From: an uncultured Prevotellaceae bacterium
Lineage (GTDB): Bacteria; Bacteroidota; Bacteroidia; Bacteroidales; Bacteroidaceae
Assembly: GCA_946404865.1 (NCBI GenBank)
Contig: CAMJFC010000003.1
Span: forward strand, 43,162-107,161
DNA: 64,000 nucleotides
Direction of reading: 5' to 3'
Made by a program: the position numbers and the translations under genes. Position 1 is the first letter of the stretch. Every line of letters starts with the position of its first letter. The notes below the pieces were generated by a model, which was not told the origin of the DNA, searched no databases, and saw only the letters and a program-made list of their open reading frames with translations. Shown piece by piece: positions 52,979 to 61,406 of this stretch.

Positions 52979-55318
52979 ATGAAAAAAATAAACCTGTTGG
53001 CACTTGCCGTTTTTCTGGGATTTAGTTCTGCCAAAGCGCAGAACACATCGCAGAATGTGTCGTTAGACAGCAATCATCCCATCGTGCTCCATGACCACTC
53101 GTTCGACTATGGCGGACAAACCATCGCGCTTGGTGAACGTTCCGTGTTGGTCAACGGACATATCAAGGAGCCGGCGGCTTCACCCTATGTGTTTCGCGAC
53201 TTCCAATCCGCCATCGACCACGTGCAACGGCTGGAGGGCAGTGCCCCCGTCACGGTCTATCTCGCTCCCTATGTCTATTGGGTGGACAATCCTGATGAGC
53301 CCGCTGTGGTCACGGGCAAGGACGGACGTGAACCGTTTGGCATGACGGTCGAGTATCACAACCTGCACCTTGTCGGACTCAACCCCGACGCACGCCACGT
53401 GGTGCTCGCCTCGCAGCGTGGACAGATGCAGGGCGCCGTGGGCAATTTCACGATGTTCAACTTCCAGGGAGACAGTCTGTGGGTGAGCCATCTCACCATG
53501 GGCAACTATTGCAATGTGGACCTCGACTATCCTCTAGCACCGGCACTCGGCAGAAGCAAACGGAGCGGTGCCATCACCCAGGCTCATGTGGGCTATGTGC
53601 GTGGCCGCTGGATGTCGGCACAGGATGTGCGCTTCATTAGCCGGCTCAACCTCAATCCACTCAATGGGGCCGACCGCTCGGAGTACGACAACTGCCATTT
53701 CGAGTGCACCGACGATGCGATGAACGGCACGGCGGTCTATCGTCACTGCGACATTGACCTCTACGGACAGAAACCGTTTTGGAGCACTTTCAGGCAAGGG
53801 GCAACCTTCATCGACTGCGATTTCCGCGTGATGGGGCAGAACCGCGAGATGTATTTCTGCAAACAGGGGGGACCACTCACCCTCATCCGATGCCGCTATC
53901 ATGCGCCCGAGGGAACCTATCTTGGATGGACGGCCTATCCCCAACCGTGGTTGCGATGCTATCAACAGGATTTCACGATGAATGGCAAACCCTATGTCAT
54001 CGGGTCGCAGCAACCGCAAAACACCGTGGTGATGGATGGCATGGCTCCGATTGACCGTGTGCAATACCTTGACATCAGCCAGCACGAGGCTGAGATGGTG
54101 ACGGGCGAGGCTCCTCTGACGCTGCAGGCCGGCAGCGCTGGCGAGTACATTCGTTGGGAGGTGCCAGCACCCTATGCCGCGTATGTGCAACTTTCTGCGC
54201 ATGAGGGAGCGACAACCCAGGTGACGGCTACGAACCACACCAATGAGAAGGCTGCTTTCTGTATCACTGCCCATACCGACGACGGACGTCAGGCTGCCTG
54301 TCATGTGACCGTAAAACCTTCTGTGCTGCCTGTGCCTGTCTTCGTCCGTCAACCCCAAATCAGTATCCGTGAGGGAGAGGCCTGGCTCGATTACCAACTC
54401 GACCTGCTTGGTGCGACCGACTGTTCGTCTGTCATCTGGTATGCCGACGGCCTGCCGGTGGCGACGGGTAATGGCGTGGAATTGCATGAAGGACTCGTGG
54501 GACGGACGCTCTCTGCCGTGGTCTGTCCACGTTCCAACCGCAGCGAGGCGGGCAGTCCCGTGACTGCGAAAGGGCAGAGGAGGGTGAAGTCGAAGATGGT
54601 GTCGCAGCGGGGACGTTTAGACCTCGATTTCAGCCATTTCTATTGCGACTGGCAACCTGTCATCGCGGAGGGGTGTTGGACAGTTGATGGTTATAAACCG
54701 GCCGACACCGAGGAATATCCATGGAGTTTCGACCGCACGAAACCCATGTGGACGTATGACGAGGGATTCAACGGGGCTGTGGGGTTCGGACTGCTTCAGG
54801 CGCAGCGTGGCGCGAGAATCATGTACACCCCGGCATCGCGCACCTATGGTGATATGTCACTGACGCTTCAGGTGGATCCCACCAAGACGGCAGGACAGGG
54901 TTTCGGCTCTGCCACGGGACAATACATGGATGTCTGCTTGAAGTTCGACACCCACACGTTGACGGGCTACGGACTGCGTATCATCCGCACCGTGAAACAT
55001 GCCAAGGCTGTGGATTTCTATCTGGTGGCTTACGACCATGGTCAAGTGCGTGCCTTGACCGACCCCGTGTCATCCACCTGTTACCGCACCGGTTGCACCA
55101 TCCGTCTGAAGGTAGCGGGCAACCGTTTCACTGCCGATGTGACGACCACCACCCCCAAACCCTCTGATTCCGACCTTCCCCACGAAGTACATCTCTCCGC
55201 TGCCATCACCCCCGACACCTCTTCCGTCCCCAACACCTTCGGTGGTGTCGCCATCCAGCACACCGGCTCGTGTGGCGAAAGCACCACCATGCTCCACCGC
55301 CTACAAGTAGAGTGGTGA
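52979..55318 (+). CDS. Secreted beta-helix protein, pectinesterase-like fold, function unknown
   Basis: The 779-residue protein has a signal peptide (1-20, SAKAQ). Its N-terminal half (about 60-370) has the start of a pectin methylesterase/pectate lyase helix (FRDFQSAIDHVQRL; APVTVYLAPYVYWVDNP) and repeated short strands such as YDNCHFECTDDAMNGTAVYR, ATFIDCDFRVMG and LTLIRCRYHAPEG. Two Ig-like segments (about 370-550) and a jelly-roll-like C-terminal domain (about 600-779) follow. I do not recognise the exact family. Classic pectinesterase active-site motifs are not obvious, so an atypical polysaccharide-active enzyme is the best guess. It is the last gene of the cluster. Confidence 0.7.
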   Translation: MKKINLLALAVFLGFSSAKAQNTSQNVSLDSNHPIVLHDHSFDYGGQTIALGERSVLVNGHIKEPAASPYVFRDFQSAIDHVQRLEGSAPVTVYLAPYVYWVDNPDEPAVVTGKDGREPFGMTVEYHNLHLVGLNPDARHVVLASQRGQMQGAVGNFTMFNFQGDSLWVSHLTMGNYCNVDLDYPLAPALGRSKRSGAITQAHVGYVRGRWMSAQDVRFISRLNLNPLNGADRSEYDNCHFECTDDAMNGTAVYRHCDIDLYGQKPFWSTFRQGATFIDCDFRVMGQNREMYFCKQGGPLTLIRCRYHAPEGTYLGWTAYPQPWLRCYQQDFTMNGKPYVIGSQQPQNTVVMDGMAPIDRVQYLDISQHEAEMVTGEAPLTLQAGSAGEYIRWEVPAPYAAYVQLSAHEGATTQVTATNHTNEKAAFCITAHTDDGRQAACHVTVKPSVLPVPVFVRQPQISIREGEAWLDYQLDLLGATDCSSVIWYADGLPVATGNGVELHEGLVGRTLSAVVCPRSNRSEAGSPVTAKGQRRVKSKMVSQRGRLDLDFSHFYCDWQPVIAEGCWTVDGYKPADTEEYPWSFDRTKPMWTYDEGFNGAVGFGLLQAQRGARIMYTPASRTYGDMSLTLQVDPTKTAGQGFGSATGQYMDVCLKFDTHTLTGYGLRIIRTVKHAKAVDFYLVAYDHGQVRALTDPVSSTCYRTGCTIRLKVAGNRFTADVTTTTPKPSDSDLPHEVHLSAAITPDTSSVPNTFGGVAIQHTGSCGESTTMLHRLQVEW

Positions 55319-55328
55319 AGCCGGCTTT

Positions 55329-56132
55329 TTACCTCACCACTTGTGTGAATTCGGGTTGGGCACCGGGTTGTTTGCTTACGGTCACATAGATGGTCGAGAC
55401 CGTCTCTTTCCCGTCGAAGCCGCGGCTTTTGACGGAGAATTGATAGTCGAAACTCTCTCTGGTCTCGCGTTTGCCTACCGAGAAGGGTGTGCCGAGAGGC
55501 ATCTGATAACTGGAGCAGGCGGCATCGAAGATGGCTTTGTCTTCATCGGTCACGGGCACTTGAGCGGAGTAATCGGGCCATTTCTCGACCGTGCCTTCCT
55601 TAAAGCCATTCTCTTTGAGGAAACGGTCCAACTCTTTCTCCGCAGCAGCCACACGAGCCGTCCGCACGCCGTAACCATCTTTGATGTTGGCGTTGGGCAG
55701 CGCTTTCTTCAGTGCTTCTGTCGAGGTGTTGAGTCCGCCGCTGCCAAAGGAGCAGAACGGCACGATGGTTTTGCCGGCGAAGTCGTATTCCTTCACCAGC
55801 GTGGCGATAGGCATGGCGTAAGTGCCAAACCAGATGGGATAGCCGAGGAAGATGACCTCATAGTCGGCGATTTTTGATTTCAGCGGTTTGAGAGCGGGCG
55901 TCTCTCCGCTCTGCATCTCACGCTGACCGCGTTGTATGGTCTCTTGGAAACTGCCCGTATAGGGCTCAACCGGCTCAATACTTTCAATATCGGCATTGAG
56001 TTGTTTTTGTAACAGTTCCGCCACGGTTTTGGTCGTTCCTGTCTCAGAATAGTACAGCACCAGTGTCTTTTGTGCGAAACTGGTGGAAAATGTTGCGATG
56101 GCAGCCATTGTTAGTAAGAATTTTTTCATCAT
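55329..56132 (-). CDS. Exported flavodoxin-like protein
   Basis: The 267-residue product has a clear signal peptide (MMKKFLLTMAAIATFSTSFAQ) followed by a flavodoxin domain (about 22-180). The FMN phosphate loop is YYSETGTTKTVAE (about 28-40), with the GYPIWFGTYAMPI flavin-side loop (about 98-110) and CSFGSGGLNTSTEAL. About 85 extra residues follow (YQMPLGTPFSVGKR..., 205-267), absent from ordinary flavodoxins. Most flavodoxins are cytoplasmic electron carriers; an exported one implies a periplasmic redox role. It converges with the beta-helix gene with a 10-bp gap. Confidence 0.85.
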   Translation of the reverse strand: MMKKFLLTMAAIATFSTSFAQKTLVLYYSETGTTKTVAELLQKQLNADIESIEPVEPYTGSFQETIQRGQREMQSGETPALKPLKSKIADYEVIFLGYPIWFGTYAMPIATLVKEYDFAGKTIVPFCSFGSGGLNTSTEALKKALPNANIKDGYGVRTARVAAAEKELDRFLKENGFKEGTVEKWPDYSAQVPVTDEDKAIFDAACSSYQMPLGTPFSVGKRETRESFDYQFSVKSRGFDGKETVSTIYVTVSKQPGAQPEFTQVVR

Positions 56133-56175
56133 GAGTAATGTGTCAGTAATGTTTCAAATATCGTAATAATTGCTG

Positions 56176-56183
56176 CAAAGATA
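56176..56183 (-). promoter_or_regulatory. -7 promoter box of the exported flavodoxin gene
   Basis: The minus strand reads TATCTTTG, a full match, 43 bp upstream of the ATG. No -33 box is visible. Confidence 0.6.
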
Positions 56184-56290
56184 ATGCTTTTTTTAAGAAA
56201 GTAGCACTATTGATGATGAAATATGGAAAAAGAAAAGTAGAAGTATGTGATATTATCCATGAAATCATCAAAAGAATCAAAAATATTGAT

Positions 56291-56298
56291 TACTTTTG
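56291..56298 (+). promoter_or_regulatory. -7 promoter box of the DUF445 gene
   Basis: TACTTTTG matches TAnnTTTG. Transcription from about 56305 gives a leader of about 90 nt made largely of the CATTCAACA repeats. Confidence 0.55.
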
Positions 56299-56341
56299 CA
56301 GCTAGTTCAACCCTCACCATTCGTCATTCATCATTCTTCAT

Positions 56342-56393
56342 CGCCGCAGGCGACCATTCAACACTCAACATTCAACATTCAACATTCGTCATT
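56342..56393 (+). repeat. CATTCAACA heptamer-like repeat in the DUF445 leader
   Basis: Imperfect 7-bp units (CATTCAA, CACTCAA, CATTCAA, CATTCAA, CATTCGT) run through the leader up to the start codon. They encode a low-complexity string if read as protein, which supports the downstream ATG at 56398. Confidence 0.7.
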
Positions 56394-56397
56394 CCCT

Positions 56398-57369
56398 ATG
56401 TATTACATCACAGCCCCGCTTATAGGCGGCGTAATAGGATATATCACCAATTACATCGCCATCAAGATGCTCTTCAGACCTCACACCGCGAAATATGTGT
56501 TCGGCATGAAGGTGCCGTTCACCCCTGGCATCATACCCAAAGAGAAAGGGCGGATAGCAGAAGCCATCGGGGGTGCCATCAGTCAGAACCTGATGAACCA
56601 TGAGGTGCTCAACAGATATTTGCTCTCCGACGACATGACGGGCAAGGTGCGGCATGCCGTACAATCGTTTATCGACACACAGAAAAAGAACCCCGAGACC
56701 GTGGCCGAATTTCTCCGGCACTATATGACCGAAGAGGAACTGCAAACCATTGTGGACAGCGTGAACACCGAACTCACGAACCAGATGCACACCAAGCTGG
56801 CCGACTCTGAGGTGGGGAAAAACGTGGCACACCTCGTCGTGGCACACACCGTGGAGAAGATGAAAAGGATGAACCCCGTGGAAGTGTTAGGCGGACTGAC
56901 CTTCGGTCTCAGCGGACTGAAAGCTGTGGCGGCGAAGATTGCCGGAGCAAGTTTGTGGGATAAGTTCTTCACCCTCCTCCAAACACCTGCCGAGAATCTG
57001 CTCGCACGCAATATCAACGGGATGCTGCAACGAAACGGTCCCGAAATCGTGTCGAAGATGGTGGGCAACGAAGTGGAGACCTTCATCAACACCCCTGTGC
57101 GGCAACTGCTGGCGGGGAAGGACGAGCAACTGAGTCAGGTGGTGAAAACCATGGAGTCGGTCTATCGCACCATCATCTCCGACCATCTGCCCCGTATCCT
57201 CGAATCCATCGACATCTCGAAAATCGTCAGAGACCGCATCAATGAGATGAGCATGGACGAAACCGAGAAAATCATCTTCGAGGTGATGGACAAAGAACTG
57301 AAAGCCATCGTCTGGCTCGGTGCCCTCCTCGGTCTCATCATGGGCAGCCTTAACCTGCTGATTAGGTGA
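56398..57369 (+). CDS. DUF445 family membrane protein
   Basis: From the ATG at 56398 the product has 323 residues. It starts MYYITAPLIGGVIGYITNYI, a hydrophobic helix that is the signature of the DUF445/YheB-like family. Long amphipathic helices (about 60-290) follow, with a last hydrophobic helix (VWLGALLGLIMGSLNLLI). Motifs such as RPHTAKYVFGMKVPFTPGII are conserved. The function is unknown. The longer frame from 56296 consists of translated repeats and was rejected. Confidence 0.85.
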   Translation: MYYITAPLIGGVIGYITNYIAIKMLFRPHTAKYVFGMKVPFTPGIIPKEKGRIAEAIGGAISQNLMNHEVLNRYLLSDDMTGKVRHAVQSFIDTQKKNPETVAEFLRHYMTEEELQTIVDSVNTELTNQMHTKLADSEVGKNVAHLVVAHTVEKMKRMNPVEVLGGLTFGLSGLKAVAAKIAGASLWDKFFTLLQTPAENLLARNINGMLQRNGPEIVSKMVGNEVETFINTPVRQLLAGKDEQLSQVVKTMESVYRTIISDHLPRILESIDISKIVRDRINEMSMDETEKIIFEVMDKELKAIVWLGALLGLIMGSLNLLIR

Positions 57370-57474
57370 TTGTCTAAACTCCTACACTCCCAACCCCCCA
57401 AACTATTGTCTTCACTCCTCCACTCCTTCACTCCTTCACTCCCAAATAACTATTGTCCAAACTCCCAATCAATA
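57370..57474 (+). repeat. ACTCC octamer tract, copy 4
   Basis: About 100 bp of 7-8 bp ACTCC units with two TTGTC(C/T) phrases separate DUF445 and the esterase gene. The middle (TTGTCTTCACTCC...) matches the minus-strand tract at 15767-15808. The rest matches 34519 and 43908. Confidence 0.8.
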
Positions 57475-57485
57475 ACACCATACCT

Positions 57486-59018
57486 ATGAAGAAAAACATC
57501 TTATTAACATTAGCTGCATTTGCTTTGGCAATGCCCATGAACGCCCAACTGTTGCGTACCGTTGTGGCGCAAGGAGAAATCGAAGGTGTCGAACACGAAG
57601 GGTTCGCCCTCTACAAAGCCATCCCCTATGCCGAACCGCCTGTGGGCGACCTGCGGTGGAAAGCTCCCGTGCCCAAGAAACCTTGGACTGGCGTTTATCG
57701 CGCGGAAAACTGGGGCGCACGTCCGCCGCAACCCACCGACCCCAACCAAAGCGGCAATGAGATACCTGTGAGCGAGGACTGCCTCTACCTGAGCGTGGAG
57801 ACACCCGCCAAGTCGGCTGCCGAACGACTGCCCGTGTTCGTCATGATTCATGGCGGCGGCTTCACCACGGGCTCTTACAGCGGCACCCAAGAGAGTTTTC
57901 TGCGCGAGGGCATCATCTATTGCAGCATCGAATACCGCCTCGGCGCACTGGGGTTCATGCCCCATCCCGAACTGGCGAAGGAGTCAGAGCGAGGCATCTC
58001 GGGCAACTACGGTATGATGGACCAGATACTCGCTCTGCGTTGGATACACGATAATATCGCGGCGTTTGGTGGCGACCCCGACCGCATCACCATTGCGGGC
58101 GAGTCAGCAGGCGGCATCTCCGTCAGCATCCTCTGTGCCTCACCCCTATGCAAAGGATTGTTCCGCGGTGCCATCAGTGAGAGCGGCAGCTCGTTTTGGC
58201 CAGTAGCCGACCAGCGTGGCGGCAACACGGCGATGGTGCGCGAGAAAGCCGCACAGCAGGCGGGACTCGACTTCCAACGCAAACTGGGCAAGAAAAACAT
58301 CCGTCAGATGCGCAAGGTGCCCTTCCAGACTCTGGTTGACAGTTGCCGCACGGAGTCGTTCTGGCCTGTGGTCGATGGCTATGTCATCACCGACGACCAG
58401 TATAAGCTTTATCAGGCGGGCAACTACAATGATGTGGATGTCATCATAGGCACTAATTCCGATGAAGGCTCAATGTTCACACGTCCCATGCCCGTGAACG
58501 TGTATGAAGAGCGCGTCAAAGAGATTTACGGCGACTGGGCAGACCGGTTGCTCAAGGTCTATCCCGCCACCAACGACATGGAGGTGTATTTCGCGCAGAG
58601 CGACATCTTCCGCGATGGCAGTTTCGCATGGGGCACCTACGCCTGGGCCAACCTGCAGAGCAAGACGGGCAAAGGGCGCGTCTATATGTATTACTTCGAC
58701 CAGAACTCCGAGAACACCATCCTGCGCAGTGCACGCGGCGGCGCCAGCCATGTTGCTGAGATGCCTTTCATCTACGGGTATAAGTTCGGCAACGGCAAGA
58801 TGACTGATACGGAGCAGCGCATGCTCGACATCATGTCGCGTTACTGGATTAACTTCACCAAGACCGGCGACCCCAACGGCGGCACATTGCCCTATTGGAC
58901 CACCTATCAACAGGGGCAGCCCTCGGTCATGATTATCCGCGATGGTTTCCACCTCGACAAGGTGCCCAACCAGCGCCAAATGGACTTCTTTGAGGAGTTC
59001 TTCAAGAGCAGGAGATGA
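57486..59018 (+). CDS. Secreted type-B carboxylesterase/lipase
   Basis: From the ATG at 57486 the protein has 510 residues with a signal peptide (about 1-20, PMNAQ). The alpha/beta-hydrolase domain has the oxyanion motif HGGGF (about 122), nucleophile elbow GESAGGIS (about 204), acid NSDEGSMF (about 325) and histidine ASHVAEMPF (about 420). These enzymes hydrolyse carboxylic esters such as acyl or feruloyl groups on sugars; the substrate is not known. The longer frame from 57453 adds translated repeat. The stop overlaps the next start (ATGA), so it is coupled with the dipeptidase gene. Confidence 0.9.
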   Translation: MKKNILLTLAAFALAMPMNAQLLRTVVAQGEIEGVEHEGFALYKAIPYAEPPVGDLRWKAPVPKKPWTGVYRAENWGARPPQPTDPNQSGNEIPVSEDCLYLSVETPAKSAAERLPVFVMIHGGGFTTGSYSGTQESFLREGIIYCSIEYRLGALGFMPHPELAKESERGISGNYGMMDQILALRWIHDNIAAFGGDPDRITIAGESAGGISVSILCASPLCKGLFRGAISESGSSFWPVADQRGGNTAMVREKAAQQAGLDFQRKLGKKNIRQMRKVPFQTLVDSCRTESFWPVVDGYVITDDQYKLYQAGNYNDVDVIIGTNSDEGSMFTRPMPVNVYEERVKEIYGDWADRLLKVYPATNDMEVYFAQSDIFRDGSFAWGTYAWANLQSKTGKGRVYMYYFDQNSENTILRSARGGASHVAEMPFIYGYKFGNGKMTDTEQRMLDIMSRYWINFTKTGDPNGGTLPYWTTYQQGQPSVMIIRDGFHLDKVPNQRQMDFFEEFFKSRR

Positions 59019-59848
59019 CCGCTATGAGTTCAAGAACCATCACATTCGCACTACTGCTGTCAACGGCAGGCATCTTCATACAGTGCAAAGCGCAACCCGC
59101 CAACGTGGGGCATAGCGACACGCTGACAAAGGAGGTCACAATCACGGTTCCCTTGACGCAAGAGATGGACTCGGCAACCGTTCCGGCCGACAATACAAAG
59201 CTGTCGGCCGCTGCGCCTCAAAGGGAGCCTTACGAGGGGTTCGTCTATGTGAAAGACCTCATCCCCGACCTCATCGAGGACCTGCGCTATTTCACGGACA
59301 ATAACTTCATGGGCGAGAAAGCCGATGGTTACGAGGCCAACACGGTCATCCTCTCCAAAGAGGCTGCCGAAGCGTTGGCCAAGGCTGCCGACGAACTGCG
59401 GGAGCAGGGCTACGTCATCAAGATCTTCGATGCCTACCGTCCGCAAATGGCCGTTGACCATTTTGTGCGGTGGTCGAAGACCAGTGACCAGCGCAACAAG
59501 AAGGACTACTACCCCAATCTGGCCAAAAAGAGTCTCTTTCCCACGTATGTCGCAAGGAAGTCGGGTCACAGCCGGGGCAGCACCATCGACATGACCATCT
59601 GCGACAAAGCTACGGGTGAAGAGGTGGACATGGGTGGCCATTTCGATTTTTTCGGGCCGCCGTCGCACCCGTCGTTCACCGGGAAATACCCTGGCGGCGA
59701 AGTCACCCGTCAGCATCAGCAACGCCGCATGATGCTGCGCGAGGTGATGGTGCGTCACGGTTTCAAGCCTTACGATAGCGAGTGGTGGCATTTCACCTTG
59801 AAGAACGAGCCATACCCCGCCACCTACTTCAAATTTCCCGTGAGGTAG
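59015..59848 (+). CDS. M15 family D-Ala-D-Ala dipeptidase (VanX/DdpX-like)
   Basis: The 277-residue protein has an N-terminal hydrophobic signal (about 5-27, with a possible lipobox cysteine at IFIQC). After a linker comes a D-alanyl-D-alanine dipeptidase domain (about 75-275) with LRYFTDNNFMG, zinc ligands in SGHSRGSTIDMTI (about 187-199) and the catalytic SEWWHF (about 261). VanX relatives cleave D-Ala-D-Ala; housekeeping ones recycle peptidoglycan peptides. No vanH or vanA gene is nearby, so vancomycin resistance is not indicated. It overlaps the esterase by 4 bp. Confidence 0.9.
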   Translation: MTAMSSRTITFALLLSTAGIFIQCKAQPANVGHSDTLTKEVTITVPLTQEMDSATVPADNTKLSAAAPQREPYEGFVYVKDLIPDLIEDLRYFTDNNFMGEKADGYEANTVILSKEAAEALAKAADELREQGYVIKIFDAYRPQMAVDHFVRWSKTSDQRNKKDYYPNLAKKSLFPTYVARKSGHSRGSTIDMTICDKATGEEVDMGGHFDFFGPPSHPSFTGKYPGGEVTRQHQQRRMMLREVMVRHGFKPYDSEWWHFTLKNEPYPATYFKFPVR

Positions 59849-59897
59849 AAGAGAAGCTGAAATAAAAAATCAGAATTGTAAATTATTAGGAAAAACT

Positions 59898-59928
59898 TTT
59901 GTGCTTTAATCATTTAATTGTATCTTTG
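59898..59928 (+). promoter_or_regulatory. Canonical promoter of the GH5 gene
   Basis: TTTG (59898-59901), a 19-bp spacer and TATCTTTG (59921-59928) match both boxes. The predicted leader is about 65 nt. Confidence 0.8.
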
Positions 59929-59998
59929 CCACTGCTTTTCACATGATAAAATGATGACAGAATATGTATGATATAACCAAACCTTAAATAATATTATA

Positions 59999-61156
59999 AT
60001 GAAGAAAGTTTTAATATTCGTGGCACTTATAGCCACCGCCATGTGGACAATGTCGGCATGCACAAACAAAACCGAGAAGGAGACTACTGACGAAGTGAAC
60101 AACTTCCGCATCCGGCGCGGCACCAACCTGAGCCATTGGCTCTCGCAGTCAAAGGAGCGCGGCGAAGCACGTCAACAGCACATCCAAGAGGATGACTTCG
60201 AGCGCTTGGAACAATTAGGTTTCGATTTCGTGCGTATCCCCATCGACGAAGAGCAGTTCTGGGATGAGGAGGGCAACAAACTGCCCGAGGCATGGGAGTT
60301 ACTCAACAATGCCCTGAAGTGGGCCGGTAAGCACCATCTGCGTGCCATCGTTGACCTGCACATCATCCGTTCGCATTATTTCAATGCTGTCAATGAGGGG
60401 GGCGACACCAACACGCTCTTTACATCTGAAGAGGCGCAGCAGCAGCTCATCAATATGTGGTATCAACTGTCGGATGTGCTGAAAGGCTACAGCAACGACT
60501 CTGTGGCATACGAGTTCATGAACGAGCCGGTGGCTAAAGAGCATGAGCAGTGGAACCAATTAGTGGCAAAGGTTCACAAGGCGTTGCGTGAGCGCGAGCC
60601 TCAGCGTACACTCGTTGTCGGGTCGAACATGTGGCAGTCGTACGCGACATTGAAATACTTGAAAGTGCCCGAGGGCGATAAAAACTTAGTCCTCTCATTC
60701 CACTACTACAACCCCATGATTCTGACGCACTATGGAGCATGGTGGACACCAATCGGCAAGTACAAGGGCAAGGTCAACTACCCGGGCGTGCTCGTGTCGA
60801 AAGAAGATTATGAGGCTGCACCCGATTCTCTAAAGAAGGAACTTGAACCTTATACCACCGAGGAGTGGAATGTCGATAGGATTCGCGCTGATTTCAAAGA
60901 TGCCATAGAAACGGCCAAGAAATATGGCGTGCAACTCTTCTGCGGCGAATGGGGCGTCTATGAGCCGGTGGATAGAGAACTGGCCTACAAATGGACGAAG
61001 GACATGCTGAGCGTGTTCGATGAGTTCGACATCGCATGGACCACATGGTGCTACGATGCTGACTTCGGATTCTGGGACCAGAAGAAAAACGACTATAAGG
61101 ACAAACCCCTCGTTGACCTCCTCATGGCAGCAGAAGGATTGGAAAAAGACAAGTAA
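59999..61156 (+). CDS. GH5 family glycoside hydrolase lipoprotein
   Basis: The 385-residue protein starts with a lipoprotein signal (MWTMSAC, lipidated Cys21) and carries a GH5 barrel (about 35-375). The entry motif GTNLSHWLS, the conserved RIPIDEEQFW, acid/base Glu in EFMNEPVA (about 180) and nucleophile Glu in CGEWGVYEP (about 316) are present. GH5 enzymes cut beta-1,4- or beta-1,3-glucans, mannans and related glycans. It stands alone with its own promoter. Confidence 0.92.
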   Translation: MKKVLIFVALIATAMWTMSACTNKTEKETTDEVNNFRIRRGTNLSHWLSQSKERGEARQQHIQEDDFERLEQLGFDFVRIPIDEEQFWDEEGNKLPEAWELLNNALKWAGKHHLRAIVDLHIIRSHYFNAVNEGGDTNTLFTSEEAQQQLINMWYQLSDVLKGYSNDSVAYEFMNEPVAKEHEQWNQLVAKVHKALREREPQRTLVVGSNMWQSYATLKYLKVPEGDKNLVLSFHYYNPMILTHYGAWWTPIGKYKGKVNYPGVLVSKEDYEAAPDSLKKELEPYTTEEWNVDRIRADFKDAIETAKKYGVQLFCGEWGVYEPVDRELAYKWTKDMLSVFDEFDIAWTTWCYDADFGFWDQKKNDYKDKPLVDLLMAAEGLEKDK

Positions 61157-61350
61157 TGGTCTCCTTCTGAAAGTCAGAATAACGGGGTATGGCAGCAGAT
61201 GACATCGGGCTCCTACCTGCCGTCTCCGTTTCTCTTCACGCTGTAGGGGCGGGTCTCCGTGCCCGCCCGTACGGTCTGAAGACCGTTCATGCAGACTTAT
61301 GGCAGGCTTTACCGGCATGATGGTTCAAGCATGTGTCAAAGTGGCACAAT
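61157..61350. other. Intergenic region with one GGGCGGG hairpin repeat
   Basis: No gene is supported. A single copy of the GGGCGGG...CCCGCCC hairpin unit (61243-61269) matches those at 35957-36071. Near it a second stem (TACGGTCTGAAGACCGTTC) could form. Confidence 0.6.
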
Positions 61351-61379
61351 CAATTTGCGAATATAGGATTCGCAAATTG
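61351..61379. promoter_or_regulatory. Perfect inverted repeat overlapping the WYL gene promoter
   Basis: CAATTTGCGAAT and ATTCGCAAATTG are perfect 12-bp arms around ATAGG, ending 4 bp before the -7 box. This is an ideal repressor operator, most simply for autoregulation by the WYL protein. A related GCGAATATAG element occurs at 62435-62444 near the next gene. Confidence 0.65.
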
Positions 61380-61383
61380 ATTG

Positions 61384-61391
61384 TACCTTTG
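61384..61391 (+). promoter_or_regulatory. -7 promoter box of the WYL regulator gene
   Basis: TACCTTTG is a full -7 match and lies 15 bp before the ATG at 61407. Confidence 0.65.
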
Positions 61392-61406
61392 CAAAAAACT
61401 AATAAT

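Noticed and set aside
59015..59848. Vancomycin resistance (vanX) gene
   Set aside because: The dipeptidase fold fits, but there is no vanH/vanA ligase or sensor-regulator pair nearby. A peptidoglycan-recycling role is more likely.
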